Origin: Lachnospiraceae bacterium UBA7076
GTDB taxonomy: Bacteria > Bacillota > Clostridia > Lachnospirales > Lachnospiraceae
Reading direction: 5' to 3'
Assembly: GCA_002493625.1 (NCBI GenBank)
Contig: DKZK01000035.1
Coordinates: 106,848-144,979 of the forward strand
DNA length: 38,132 nt
Shown: positions 8,431 to 15,548 of the stretch, in pieces
How the letters are laid out: every line of letters starts with the position of its first letter
How positions within the stretch are numbered: position 1 is the stretch's first letter
The notes under the pieces: generated by a model
Told to the model about the DNA's origin: nothing
Databases searched by the model: none
What the model saw: only the letters and a program-made list of their open reading frames with translations
Made by a program: the position numbers and the translations under genes

Positions 8431-8441
8431 ACATATGTTCG
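8428..8441 (+). promoter_or_regulatory. Third LexA box, before paralogue 2
   Basis: The core GAACATATGTTC at 8429-8440 is a perfect LexA-type palindrome and overlaps the stop codon of the preceding gene. TTGAAC (8427-8432) could serve as a -35 with a weak -10 near 8450. It gives the second paralogue and the protease their own damage-responsive control. Confidence 0.75.
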
Positions 8442-8510
8442 ATTTATCGGATTAAAAGTGAGAGCAATGACGTCAGGCTTTTAAATTAAAAATATTAAGG
8501 AGGATTTACA

Positions 8511-9206
8511 ATGAGCATGAATTTAGACAAGGTGGTTTTGGAAAAAAACCATTCGGATTTTTTACAGAACACAAAGGAATTAAAGTCTCTGCTGGGGGCT
8601 ACCTCAAAGAGCGTAACGGTCAAGATTGACCCGGATGAATTGACAGACCTTAAGAATTCAGGATATGCCCTTTGCTTTGCAAAAAAGGTGGGAGACAACG
8701 ATTATAATGTTATTTGGAAGTCTATGAAAAAGTATCTTTCAAATAACAAGTTTACATGGACCCCTGTGTATGAGATTAGCGGAACAAATACCTTTGAGGA
8801 CAGCGTTAAGGTTGAGGCTACCACTAACACGCAGGTTATCGGGCTTGGAGAAAGGACAGTAATCGACAATGTTGGTCTTTTATCTGACCCTGTTACCGGT
8901 GGTGATGAAAATTCCATCAACGTGAAAAATGAATATGACAAGATACATGTTGTTATATCCCAGACGTCAGTAAATGAAAAGGGAAGCATGGAGACAACTC
9001 CTATATATGTGTCCAAGGAACAGGTTATTTTGGGAGAAAGCAGCTATGAGCCTGTAGAGAAGGTGCTTGTATGGTTTCAGGCAAATGCGGAGACAGCTAC
9101 AATGTTTTCGGAAATGCGCAGCAATGCCATAGAGATAAAGCTTACAGGAAAGAGCTCTGATACCGTTGAGTATAAGGACGGAAAGTGGAGCCGTGTAAAA
9201 GAATAG
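8511..9206 (+). CDS. Uncharacterised cassette protein, paralogue 2
   Basis: This 231-residue protein is a tandem paralogue of the one at 7801-8430, with about 30 extra N-terminal residues. Visible marks are YALCFAKKV near residue 45, FTWTPVYEISG, VIGLGERTVID, VEKVLVWFQ near residue 185 and the terminal YKDGKWSR. No signal peptide or membrane helix is present. I recall bacterial and fungal proteins sharing this LCFAKKV / WTPxY / EKVLVWF pattern but cannot name a characterised member. The ribosome binding site AAGGAGG lies just before ATG 8511. A long hairpin (9233-9277) separates it from the protease gene, which probably shares its transcript. Confidence 0.78.
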   Translation: MSMNLDKVVLEKNHSDFLQNTKELKSLLGATSKSVTVKIDPDELTDLKNSGYALCFAKKVGDNDYNVIWKSMKKYLSNNKFTWTPVYEISGTNTFEDSVKVEATTNTQVIGLGERTVIDNVGLLSDPVTGGDENSINVKNEYDKIHVVISQTSVNEKGSMETTPIYVSKEQVILGESSYEPVEKVLVWFQANAETATMFSEMRSNAIEIKLTGKSSDTVEYKDGKWSRVKE

Positions 9207-9232
9207 ACGCCAGCTGATGAATTATAGCATGT

Positions 9233-9277
9233 CATAGCCGTCATACATATTGGTTTTATGCATGTATGACGGCTATG
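9233..9277 (+). repeat. Perfect 16-bp inverted repeat between cassette genes
   Basis: CATAGCCGTCATACAT (9233-9248) is exactly complementary to 9262-9277, with a 13-base loop. No T-run follows, so it is not a standard terminator. It could stabilise RNA, partially attenuate transcription into the protease gene, or bind a protein. Confidence 0.7.
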
Positions 9278-9312
9278 TTCAATGGCTGATGTTCTGAAAG
9301 GAGGAAAAAGCA

Positions 9313-10044
9313 ATGCCTAAAATTGATATGGAGGAGTACCTTAAGCTGCCGTTTCGCCAAACTGACAATACAGAAGAAAAATTAGGGGCGATAATAGGCG
9401 GAAGCGATAACAGAGCAAAGGTTACTGATACTTCAGCGGAGCCGTATAACGCCATAGTGAGTCTGCTTATAAACGTGAACGGTAAAGAATACAGAGGCAC
9501 CGGATTTATGGTAAAGCCTCATGTCATGCTGACGGCAGGACATAATATTTACGATCGTGATGCAAAAAAAGATTGTGATAAAATGTATGTTGTGGATAAG
9601 AATGGAGATTTGTTTGAGGTATATGAGTGGGAGATTGACCCGCAGTTTAAGTTAGACAGGTCAAGAAAATATGACTGGGCGGTGGCAAAGGTAGCTGTAA
9701 AGCCGGGGAAGACCAGACCTTACATGAAATTTAAGAGGATGGACGAAAGCACATCTCCTAAGGTGACAGGAACTGATGGGGAGGTTGCAGGATTTCCGGC
9801 GGAGGTCAGAGACGTTGAGACAGCGGATATGTATACGGAAACAGGGAAAATAACCTCCTATATTGAAGCGGAAAAGCTGTTGAAACACAGCATAGATACC
9901 TCAGGGGGTAACAGCGGCTCTCCTTTAATCTATCGCATAGACGGAACGCCTTATGCCATAGGAATACACGTAAGCGGCAGTCGCAGCAGCAATACGGCAA
10001 GGGCAATAGATGAAAATATTTCAAACATAATAAGCCGTCTGTAG
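9313..10044 (+). CDS. V8-like serine protease without signal peptide
   Basis: This 243-residue trypsin-fold protease (S1B, glutamyl-endopeptidase-like) has an intact triad: His77 in TAGHNIYD, Asp121 in YDWAVAKV and Ser201 in SGGNSGSPL. The segment IIGGSDNRAKVTDTSAEPYNA (27-47) corresponds to the start of mature bacterial Glu-endopeptidases, so residues 1-26 look like a short propeptide. GIH at 217-219 corresponds to the family's S1-pocket His, suggesting cleavage after Glu. There is no signal peptide or membrane segment, unlike secreted relatives, so it should act in the cytoplasm. The ribosome binding site AAAGGAGG is at about 9297-9304. It sits last in the LexA-box cassette and may be its effector or may process the paralogue proteins. 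Confidence 0.88.
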   Translation: MPKIDMEEYLKLPFRQTDNTEEKLGAIIGGSDNRAKVTDTSAEPYNAIVSLLINVNGKEYRGTGFMVKPHVMLTAGHNIYDRDAKKDCDKMYVVDKNGDLFEVYEWEIDPQFKLDRSRKYDWAVAKVAVKPGKTRPYMKFKRMDESTSPKVTGTDGEVAGFPAEVRDVETADMYTETGKITSYIEAEKLLKHSIDTSGGNSGSPLIYRIDGTPYAIGIHVSGSRSSNTARAIDENISNIISRL

Positions 10045-10065
10045 ATTGCAGATGTAGTGGCACTG

Positions 10066-10119
10066 AAATTGCCAGCCCAAAACATTCTTTTATAAGAGTG
10101 TCTTAAGCTGGCAATTTTT
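10066..10119 (+). terminator. Terminator after the protease gene
   Basis: AAATTGCCAGC (10066-10076) pairs with GCTGGCAATTT (10107-10117), followed by TTA. A second stem nests inside it: ACATTCTT (10082-10089) with AAGAGTGT (10094-10101). It closes the cassette and may also stop transcripts arriving from porB on the other strand. Confidence 0.85.
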
Positions 10120-10206
10120 AGTATCCGTAATGTCATTGTCCTCGGGGCTCCGTTTGCCCAAGTGTCCCAAGGAATCGTGCGACAGCTCCATTTAAGTAGT
10201 GACAAC

Positions 10207-11139
10207 CTATCTGGAACACTTGAACAGCAAATCCTCCCAGCGTCTGTCAACCTCCTCCTGATACTGAACAAGAAGCTGCTCGTTTTCAGGCTTGAAAAGG
10301 TGCTTGAAGCGACCCTGTGATTTTAAGAAATCCTCAATAGGAAGCTTCTTCTTTGGCTCATAGTTGAGAATCCATTTGCCCTCTACAACCTCAAAGAGAG
10401 GCCAGTAGCAGCTTTCTACTGCAAGCTTGCATATCTTCATAATATCGGCAGCGTCATATCTCCAGCCTCGCGGACAAGGAGCCATAACATTTAAGAATGC
10501 GGCGCCCGGAGTATATATGGCTTTTTCTGATTTTTCGTATAAGTCCTTCATTGTCCCGATAAGCGTTGACTGCGCAACATAAGGAACGTCGTGGCTTGCA
10601 ATAATTGCCGCAAGGTCCTTGCGGTTCTGCATTTTGCCGTTGGACTGACTTCCCACGGGAGTTGTGGTTGTATCCGCATACATCGGAGTTGCGGAGGAAC
10701 GCTGTATGCCTGTATTCATATATGCTCCGTTATCGTAGCACACATACACTAAATCATGGTTTCTTTCCATTGCCCCTGAAAGTGACTGAAAACCGATATC
10801 GTAGGTTCCGCCGTCGCCGCCAAAGGTAATGAATTTGTAGTTTTCCTTGAGCCGTCCCCTTTTCTTAAGGGCATTGTAGGCTGTTTCAACGCCCGAAAGG
10901 GTAGCGCCCGCATTTTCAAAGGTGTTGTGTATATAGCTGTCCTCCCATGCCGTGTAAGGGTACATGAAGGAGGATACCTCAAGACATCCTGTTGCATTGC
11001 CGATTACAGCCTTGTCCTCGGGCTTGAGCGCGCGAAGAACAGTTCTTACTGCAATTGTTGCGCCGCAGCCTGCGCACATTCTATGTCCCGGAGCGAGACG
11101 TTCCGGTTTGTTCATAACTTCTTTAAAATTAAATGCCAT
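10207..11139 (-). CDS. porB: 2-oxoacid:ferredoxin oxidoreductase, beta subunit
   Basis: This subunit (310 residues) binds thiamine pyrophosphate and a 4Fe-4S cluster. It catalyses decarboxylation of pyruvate or a related 2-oxoacid to acyl-CoA, with electrons passed to ferredoxin. Cluster cysteines lie in MCAGCGA (residues 22 and 25), ATGCLEV and APCPRGW. The TPP/Mg motif is GDGGTYDIG followed by NGAYMNTG. It is the last gene of a gamma-delta-alpha-beta operon; the start has CGGAGGG about 7 bases upstream, and 15 bases separate it from porA. Pyruvate is the most likely substrate, but a 2-ketoisovalerate oxidoreductase cannot be excluded by eye. Confidence 0.92.
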   Translation of the reverse strand: MAFNFKEVMNKPERLAPGHRMCAGCGATIAVRTVLRALKPEDKAVIGNATGCLEVSSFMYPYTAWEDSYIHNTFENAGATLSGVETAYNALKKRGRLKENYKFITFGGDGGTYDIGFQSLSGAMERNHDLVYVCYDNGAYMNTGIQRSSATPMYADTTTTPVGSQSNGKMQNRKDLAAIIASHDVPYVAQSTLIGTMKDLYEKSEKAIYTPGAAFLNVMAPCPRGWRYDAADIMKICKLAVESCYWPLFEVVEGKWILNYEPKKKLPIEDFLKSQGRFKHLFKPENEQLLVQYQEEVDRRWEDLLFKCSR

Positions 11140-11154
11140 CTCGTTTCCCTCCGT

Positions 11155-12336
11155 TTACTTTCTAAGACCGATATATTTGTAATTTTCCACAGGCTTGCTG
11201 CCGTCCGCATAAGCAATAAGGTCGGAGTATACAGCCTTTGCCTCCGCAACGGTGTAATCACGTCCGCCTATGCCGTAGAAATAATTGACGGCGATACCGG
11301 AAAACTTAAAATCAAACAGCGCAGCCTTAAGCTCTGAGCCGATAGGGCCTCCGCATGCCGAAAAGCTCTCTGCCCTGTCCAAAATGGCAATAGCCTTTAC
11401 ATGGGAAAGCACCTTTGCCATTTCCTCGCCCGGAAATGGACGGAAAACCCTTATTTTCAAAAGCCCTGCCTTTATGCCCTGCTCACGCAGCTCATCAATT
11501 GCGTCCTTTGTGGTGCCTGCCGCCGAGCCTATAATAACTACCGCATAGTCGGCATCCTCAAGCCTGTACTCCTCAAAGAAGCCGTATTTTCTGCCTGATA
11601 TTTTTTCAAACTCATCTGCAATTTCCAGTATGACCTTCTTGGCATTTTCCATTGCAAGACGCTGGTTCATTTTCGTCTCCATATAAAACGGAGAATTTGC
11701 ATAAGGACCTACTGCCATAGGCATATCAGGATTGAGAAGATAATTCTCAGGGTGATACTCACCTGCAAATGCCTTTACCTTGTCATCCTCGATGAGCTCA
11801 ATATTTTCAACTGCGTGGCTTGTGATAAAGCCATCCTGACATGCCATGAGAGGAAGCCTTACGTCAGGGTGCTCCGCAATCCGGAAGGTCTGGATAAAAT
11901 TATCGTACGCCTCCTGATTGTTTTCGGCATATATCTGTATCCAGCCTGCATCTCTTGCGCCCATGCTGTCCGAGTGGTCGCAGTTTATGTTTATCGGTCC
12001 CGTAAGGGCTCTGTTTACAAGCGCCAGCACAACGGGAAGCCTGTCTGATGCAGCAACATATAAAAGCTCCCACATGTATGCAAGACCGCATGAGGAGGTA
12101 GCGGTAAGGGCGCGCGCGCCTGCCGCATTTGCCCCCATCGTTGCGCTCATGGAGCTGTGCTCTGATTCCACGGGAATAAACTCCGTGTCTATTTCGCCGT
12201 TTGCGATAAAGGTTGATACCATCTGTGGTATTTCCGTTGAAGGGGTTATTGGAAATGCAGGCATGACATCAGGATTAATCTGCTTGATGGCATATGCCAC
12301 CGCTTCATTTCCGGACATTCTTTCACGAATCGACAT
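11155..12336 (-). CDS. porA: 2-oxoacid:ferredoxin oxidoreductase, alpha subunit
   Basis: The alpha chain (393 residues) supplies the pyrimidine-binding half of the TPP site and the CoA-binding region. The N-terminal domain has GNEAVAYAIKQINPDVMPAFPITPSTEI, here as two recognisable parts, with the catalytic Glu-type segment VESEHSSMSATMGA. It is followed by LTATSSCGLAYMWE, LALVNRALTGPIN and a C-terminal transketolase-like domain (VVIIGSAAGTTKDAID, LKIRVFRPFPGEE, AILDRAESFSACGGPIG). The length is typical. It starts one base after the porD stop, indicating translational coupling. Confidence 0.93.
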   Translation of the reverse strand: MSIRERMSGNEAVAYAIKQINPDVMPAFPITPSTEIPQMVSTFIANGEIDTEFIPVESEHSSMSATMGANAAGARALTATSSCGLAYMWELLYVAASDRLPVVLALVNRALTGPININCDHSDSMGARDAGWIQIYAENNQEAYDNFIQTFRIAEHPDVRLPLMACQDGFITSHAVENIELIEDDKVKAFAGEYHPENYLLNPDMPMAVGPYANSPFYMETKMNQRLAMENAKKVILEIADEFEKISGRKYGFFEEYRLEDADYAVVIIGSAAGTTKDAIDELREQGIKAGLLKIRVFRPFPGEEMAKVLSHVKAIAILDRAESFSACGGPIGSELKAALFDFKFSGIAVNYFYGIGGRDYTVAEAKAVYSDLIAYADGSKPVENYKYIGLRK

Positions 12337-12337
12337 A

Positions 12338-12646
12338 TTACATTCCCTCCTTCATTGTAATTGCGCCGAAGCTGCATGCCTGTTCGCATATTCCGCAGCC
12401 CTTGCAGTGGTCGTAATCAAAATCCTCGCGTCTTCCGTTTGAAACAGGTATGGAGCTGTCAGGACAAACGGGAGTGCAAAGAAGACATTGGGTACATTTA
12501 TCCCAATCTATGACAGGAGTCTGGGTACGCCATTCTCCCGTGTTGAATTTTTTTGAACCGCCTCCGCCGTAAATCTGGTCTCCCGGTGTAATGTCATAAT
12601 AAGGGCTGTGTTCATTTATTTTTGTTATATCTGTTGCCTTTGACAT
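12338..12646 (-). CDS. porD: 2-oxoacid:ferredoxin oxidoreductase, delta (ferredoxin) subunit
   Basis: This 102-residue ferredoxin-like chain carries two 4Fe-4S clusters, with motifs CTQCLLCTPVCP and CKGCGICEQACS. They relay electrons from the TPP site to soluble ferredoxin. The N-terminal 40 residues (ending with TPVIDWDKC) are typical of PorD. Its start codon overlaps the porC stop (TAATG), and porA follows after one base. Confidence 0.93.
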   Translation of the reverse strand: MSKATDITKINEHSPYYDITPGDQIYGGGGSKKFNTGEWRTQTPVIDWDKCTQCLLCTPVCPDSSIPVSNGRREDFDYDHCKGCGICEQACSFGAITMKEGM

Positions 12647-13218
12647 TATTTCACCTCCTCAAAAGCCATTTTCAAAGCGTTCATGTTTCCCTCTATAACC
12701 TCAGGCTTCTTTGCAAACTTGTGCATGTAGGAAGCCTCCATGTGGGACAGGAAGGTTTCCTTGTCAATAACTCCTGAAATTTTGACGATTGCCGCAAGCA
12801 TCGGAGAATTAGGGAAATATTTTCCCAGCGTTGCCATGGAAACCTTGTGGGCGTCGATTATGTAAACATTTCCTTCGTAGCCCTTCAACAGAGGCATAAT
12901 TTCTTCCTTGGATTTTGTTGTGTTTATGACAATGCCGCCTTCCTTCTTAAGACCGTTTGTAACATCAACGGAATGAAGGAGGGTTTCATCAACCACAACC
13001 ACATAGTCAGGCTCATAAATATTGGAATGAACTCTTATGGGCTCATCACCGATACGGTTGTATGCCGTTATGGGCGCACCCATACGTTCAGGGCCGTATT
13101 CAGGAAAGCCCTGAACATGCATTCCTGTGGAAAATGCAACGTCAGCAAGCAGCAGGGCAGCAGTTTTTGCGCCCTGTCCGCCGCGTCCGTGCCATCTGAT
13201 TTCAATATTTTTTTTCAT
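12646..13218 (-). CDS. porC: 2-oxoacid:ferredoxin oxidoreductase, gamma subunit
   Basis: The gamma chain is 190 residues long and begins with IEIRWHGRGGQGAKTAA, the hallmark of this domain. Further marks are GFPEYGPERMGAP and the central VVVDETLL. It is the first gene of the operon. The start at 13218 is chosen because AAGGGAG lies 7 bases upstream and gives the usual N terminus; the frame continues upstream to 13269, but that stretch contains a dispersed 18-bp repeat and looks non-coding. Confidence 0.92.
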   Translation of the reverse strand: MKKNIEIRWHGRGGQGAKTAALLLADVAFSTGMHVQGFPEYGPERMGAPITAYNRIGDEPIRVHSNIYEPDYVVVVDETLLHSVDVTNGLKKEGGIVINTTKSKEEIMPLLKGYEGNVYIIDAHKVSMATLGKYFPNSPMLAAIVKISGVIDKETFLSHMEASYMHKFAKKPEVIEGNMNALKMAFEEVK

Positions 13219-13235
13219 ATACTTACTCCCTTGAG

Positions 13236-13253
13236 AAATCCTTATTGCGACAG
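13236..13253 (-). repeat. Dispersed 18-bp motif, copy before porC
   Basis: On the minus strand this reads CTGTCGCAATAAGGATTT, identical to 38099-38116 on the plus strand. A 14-base core also occurs at 6757-6770, and related ATTGCGACAG / ATTGACAG segments followed by CCATGAAT lie at about 13419-13437 and 28125-28142. Confidence 0.8.
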
Positions 13254-13279
13254 CCTCCTGCGTTCGCATTTATGCGTTC

Positions 13280-13307
13280 ATTATATCATCACAAGGGAAA
13301 AAGTAAA
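13280..13307 (-). promoter_or_regulatory. Promoter for the por operon
   Basis: On the minus strand TATAAT (13285-13280) is preceded by TTTACT (13307-13302) with 16 bases between. It lies about 60 bases upstream of the porC start. The -35 is weak, but the -10 is perfect. Confidence 0.6.
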
Positions 13308-13331
13308 TACCGTAAAACAAAAAAACAGATA

Positions 13332-13368
13332 AAAAAACACATATTTAAACAATAAAAAACACATATTT
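13332..13368 (+). repeat. 15-bp direct repeat upstream of divergent promoters
   Basis: AAAAAACACATATTT occurs at 13332-13346 and again at 13354-13368, offset by 22 bases (about two helical turns). It lies between the por promoter and the promoter of the gene at 13473 and could bind a regulator on one DNA face. Confidence 0.6.
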
Positions 13369-13369
13369 C

Positions 13370-13398
13370 TTGATAAAGGCTTTTGAAATTGTTATAAT
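13370..13398 (+). promoter_or_regulatory. Promoter for the zinc-ribbon gene pair
   Basis: TTGATA (13370-13375) and TATAAT (13393-13398) are separated by 17 bases, a strong sigma-A match. The direct repeat at 13332-13368 abuts its -35. Confidence 0.8.
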
Positions 13399-13472
13399 AG
13401 TATGGATTTTTTATTTTATTGCGACAGTTCCATGAATACGGCTCTGCCAATAAATTTATATGGGAGATAAAA

Positions 13473-14063
13473 ATGAGTAAAAAATGCTGTGGGATAATTT
13501 ATTCGGATGAGGAGCAGGTCTGCAAAATTTGCGGAAAGCCTCTCGTTGAAGAAAACACCCGTGAAAATAACGAAGAATTTAATATAGATGACATAACGGC
13601 AATGCTCGATCAGATAACGAAAGATATCGGCGGGGACACGGATGCTGCCGAACCGGATATCGGTGGAAGTGAAACAAAAACCAAAGCGGACGCTGATGCA
13701 GACAAAGGCGAAGCTGTTGCTGATGAGGCTTCGGAGGACGACGGCTGGGTGACGGTGGAAGCGCCAAAATCTGAAAAAAAAGCTGAGAAGCCAAAGAAAA
13801 ATGAAAATGAGAAGGCGTCAAAGGGGCTTAAGGCGGCAGGAATAGCATTTCTCACGCTGGCTGTTCTGGGACTTTTGCTTGTAGGTCTGTGCGTTTATTT
13901 TATGGTAATTAATCCGTACTATGATAAAAACGGTGAGCATTATGCACTGAATTACCCTCAGATATCATCTGCCTCCGACGCATATGAGATGAGTGATATG
14001 CTGGAGCTTATGACGGATACGGATGCATCTCCTTCGGATGCGGAAGCAAAGGAGGGTGAATAA
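13473..14063 (+). CDS. Zinc-ribbon single-pass membrane protein
   Basis: This 196-residue protein begins with a short metal-binding segment (Cys5, Cys6 and a VCKICGKPL knuckle), followed by a long acidic, Ala/Asp/Glu-rich linker and a basic stretch. One membrane helix (LKAAGIAFLTLAVLGLLLVG) lies near residues 112-135, and an acidic extracellular tail of about 55 residues follows. It is probably anchored with the zinc ribbon inside. I do not know its function. Its stop overlaps the next start (TAATG), so the two proteins are made together and may work as a pair. ATG 13473 has GGGAG at about 13462-13466. Confidence 0.78.
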   Translation: MSKKCCGIIYSDEEQVCKICGKPLVEENTRENNEEFNIDDITAMLDQITKDIGGDTDAAEPDIGGSETKTKADADADKGEAVADEASEDDGWVTVEAPKSEKKAEKPKKNENEKASKGLKAAGIAFLTLAVLGLLLVGLCVYFMVINPYYDKNGEHYALNYPQISSASDAYEMSDMLELMTDTDASPSDAEAKEGE

Positions 14064-15535
14064 TGAAGAAAAATTGGAGAAAAGTCATTATTATATCCTT
14101 TGTGCTTATTGCGCTGGAGCTTATTTTAAGCATAATTTTTCTGACCCCTTATTACCGGGTAAGGAGAGTTTTTGACAACATAGATGCAGGCAGGTGGCAG
14201 GAGGCAAAGGAGTGCTTTGAACAGCTTAACGACAAGCAAAAAGACGAGGTTATAGGTTACCTGGATTCCTACGGAGCATGGGTGTGTCAGAGCTACATTG
14301 ACGGTGACAGGACATTTTTGGAGGCTGCGGCTTCCCTTGATGCCATAAACAGCATAGATAAAACGGGAGCAATATTTCAAAAATACAGCCCGGACTTAAA
14401 TCATAACGAGCTTAAGGATGCCATGTATGAATACTGGCTTTCCAGACAAAATCACAATGTGGACGTTACCCACAAAGCAAATGAACGGTCCATAAGCGCC
14501 CAGAAGCGAATGCTTGTGGAGGAAAAGGAACAGATTATGATAGAGATGCTCAATGAGAAGTACGACGCCTTTCTGAAGGAGGAGATTTCCTATGAGCAGA
14601 TGATAGCCTTTGCGACCATAATCACCAATTCCTCATTTTACAATGCATACGATTATTCGGGTGTTATAACGCACAATGCCCTTTGCGTAAGCGTTTACAG
14701 GGAAAGATATGATGAGCTTGTCGCCATGCGGGATGAGCAGAAATATCTTGAGGTTATAAAGGGCTGCGGCAGCATTATGATTGACCCGAAGGATGAGAAT
14801 TATAAATCAAAAATACAGGCGCTTCATGACGAGGCATACGACCTCGGCAAGCCTTATTATGAGGCGGAGCTTGATGCCCTTATAAAAGCCGGCGAAAAAG
14901 AGAAGGCGTCCCTGCTTATGGAGGAGATAGCGCTGGTATACGGCGAGGACTTTAATCTTGATTCCGCGCAGGAGGCAATGCTTGAAAGCTGGCAGCTTGC
15001 ATATCTGAATTATATGGATAACTATGAGGAGCGGTTGAAAACCGACCTTACGGGTACTGATACAGGCACGTATATACTTGAAAACAGGTATGATTCCTAC
15101 AAGCCTGACAATCTGCTGCTTTACGATATAGATGATAACGGCGTGGCAGAGCTGTTCCTGTTCAACTCATCACAGCTCGACCGCGACTATGTTGGCTGTT
15201 TCATATACACCTATGACGGTTCAACCATGAAATATGTGGGATATGCAAATGTAATAAGCTTTTGCAGGGACAGTTATCTCATTACCTTCCCTGAGGCATT
15301 TACAAGAAGCGAGGGAACGGAATACAGCTTAAAGTCGTATGATGGAGAAAGTCTTTCCGAATCTTCAAGCTGTCAGGATATGGGTGGCACATATTATGTA
15401 AACTATGCTGAGACGGATGAGATTAATTACATGTCACAGAGGACGATAATACTTGGACATCAAAGCGAATACAATATAAAAAATTCCAAATATCAAAGCA
15501 TTGATGATGCAAGAAAATATATTATGTCGTATTAA
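14063..15535 (+). CDS. Membrane-anchored extracytoplasmic protein of unknown function
   Basis: This 490-residue protein has one N-terminal membrane anchor (VIIISFVLIALELILSIIFL), then a largely helical region with TPR-like character (residues 30-320), then a beta-rich C-terminal domain. That domain has an Asp-rich loop, YDIDDNGVAELFLF, reminiscent of calcium-binding repeats in clostridial surface proteins. There is no lipobox. It is translationally coupled to the zinc-ribbon protein at 13473. A role in envelope sensing is possible, but the sequence does not show it. Confidence 0.75.
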   Translation: MKKNWRKVIIISFVLIALELILSIIFLTPYYRVRRVFDNIDAGRWQEAKECFEQLNDKQKDEVIGYLDSYGAWVCQSYIDGDRTFLEAAASLDAINSIDKTGAIFQKYSPDLNHNELKDAMYEYWLSRQNHNVDVTHKANERSISAQKRMLVEEKEQIMIEMLNEKYDAFLKEEISYEQMIAFATIITNSSFYNAYDYSGVITHNALCVSVYRERYDELVAMRDEQKYLEVIKGCGSIMIDPKDENYKSKIQALHDEAYDLGKPYYEAELDALIKAGEKEKASLLMEEIALVYGEDFNLDSAQEAMLESWQLAYLNYMDNYEERLKTDLTGTDTGTYILENRYDSYKPDNLLLYDIDDNGVAELFLFNSSQLDRDYVGCFIYTYDGSTMKYVGYANVISFCRDSYLITFPEAFTRSEGTEYSLKSYDGESLSESSSCQDMGGTYYVNYAETDEINYMSQRTIILGHQSEYNIKNSKYQSIDDARKYIMSY

Positions 15536-15548
15536 TGGAGGATAAAAA

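Noticed and set aside
7801..9206. Tellurium-resistance (TerD) family identity for the paralogues
   Set aside because: The cassette setting suggested it, but the TerD signature with its Asp-rich calcium site is absent and the conserved VWFQ/DGKW marks differ.
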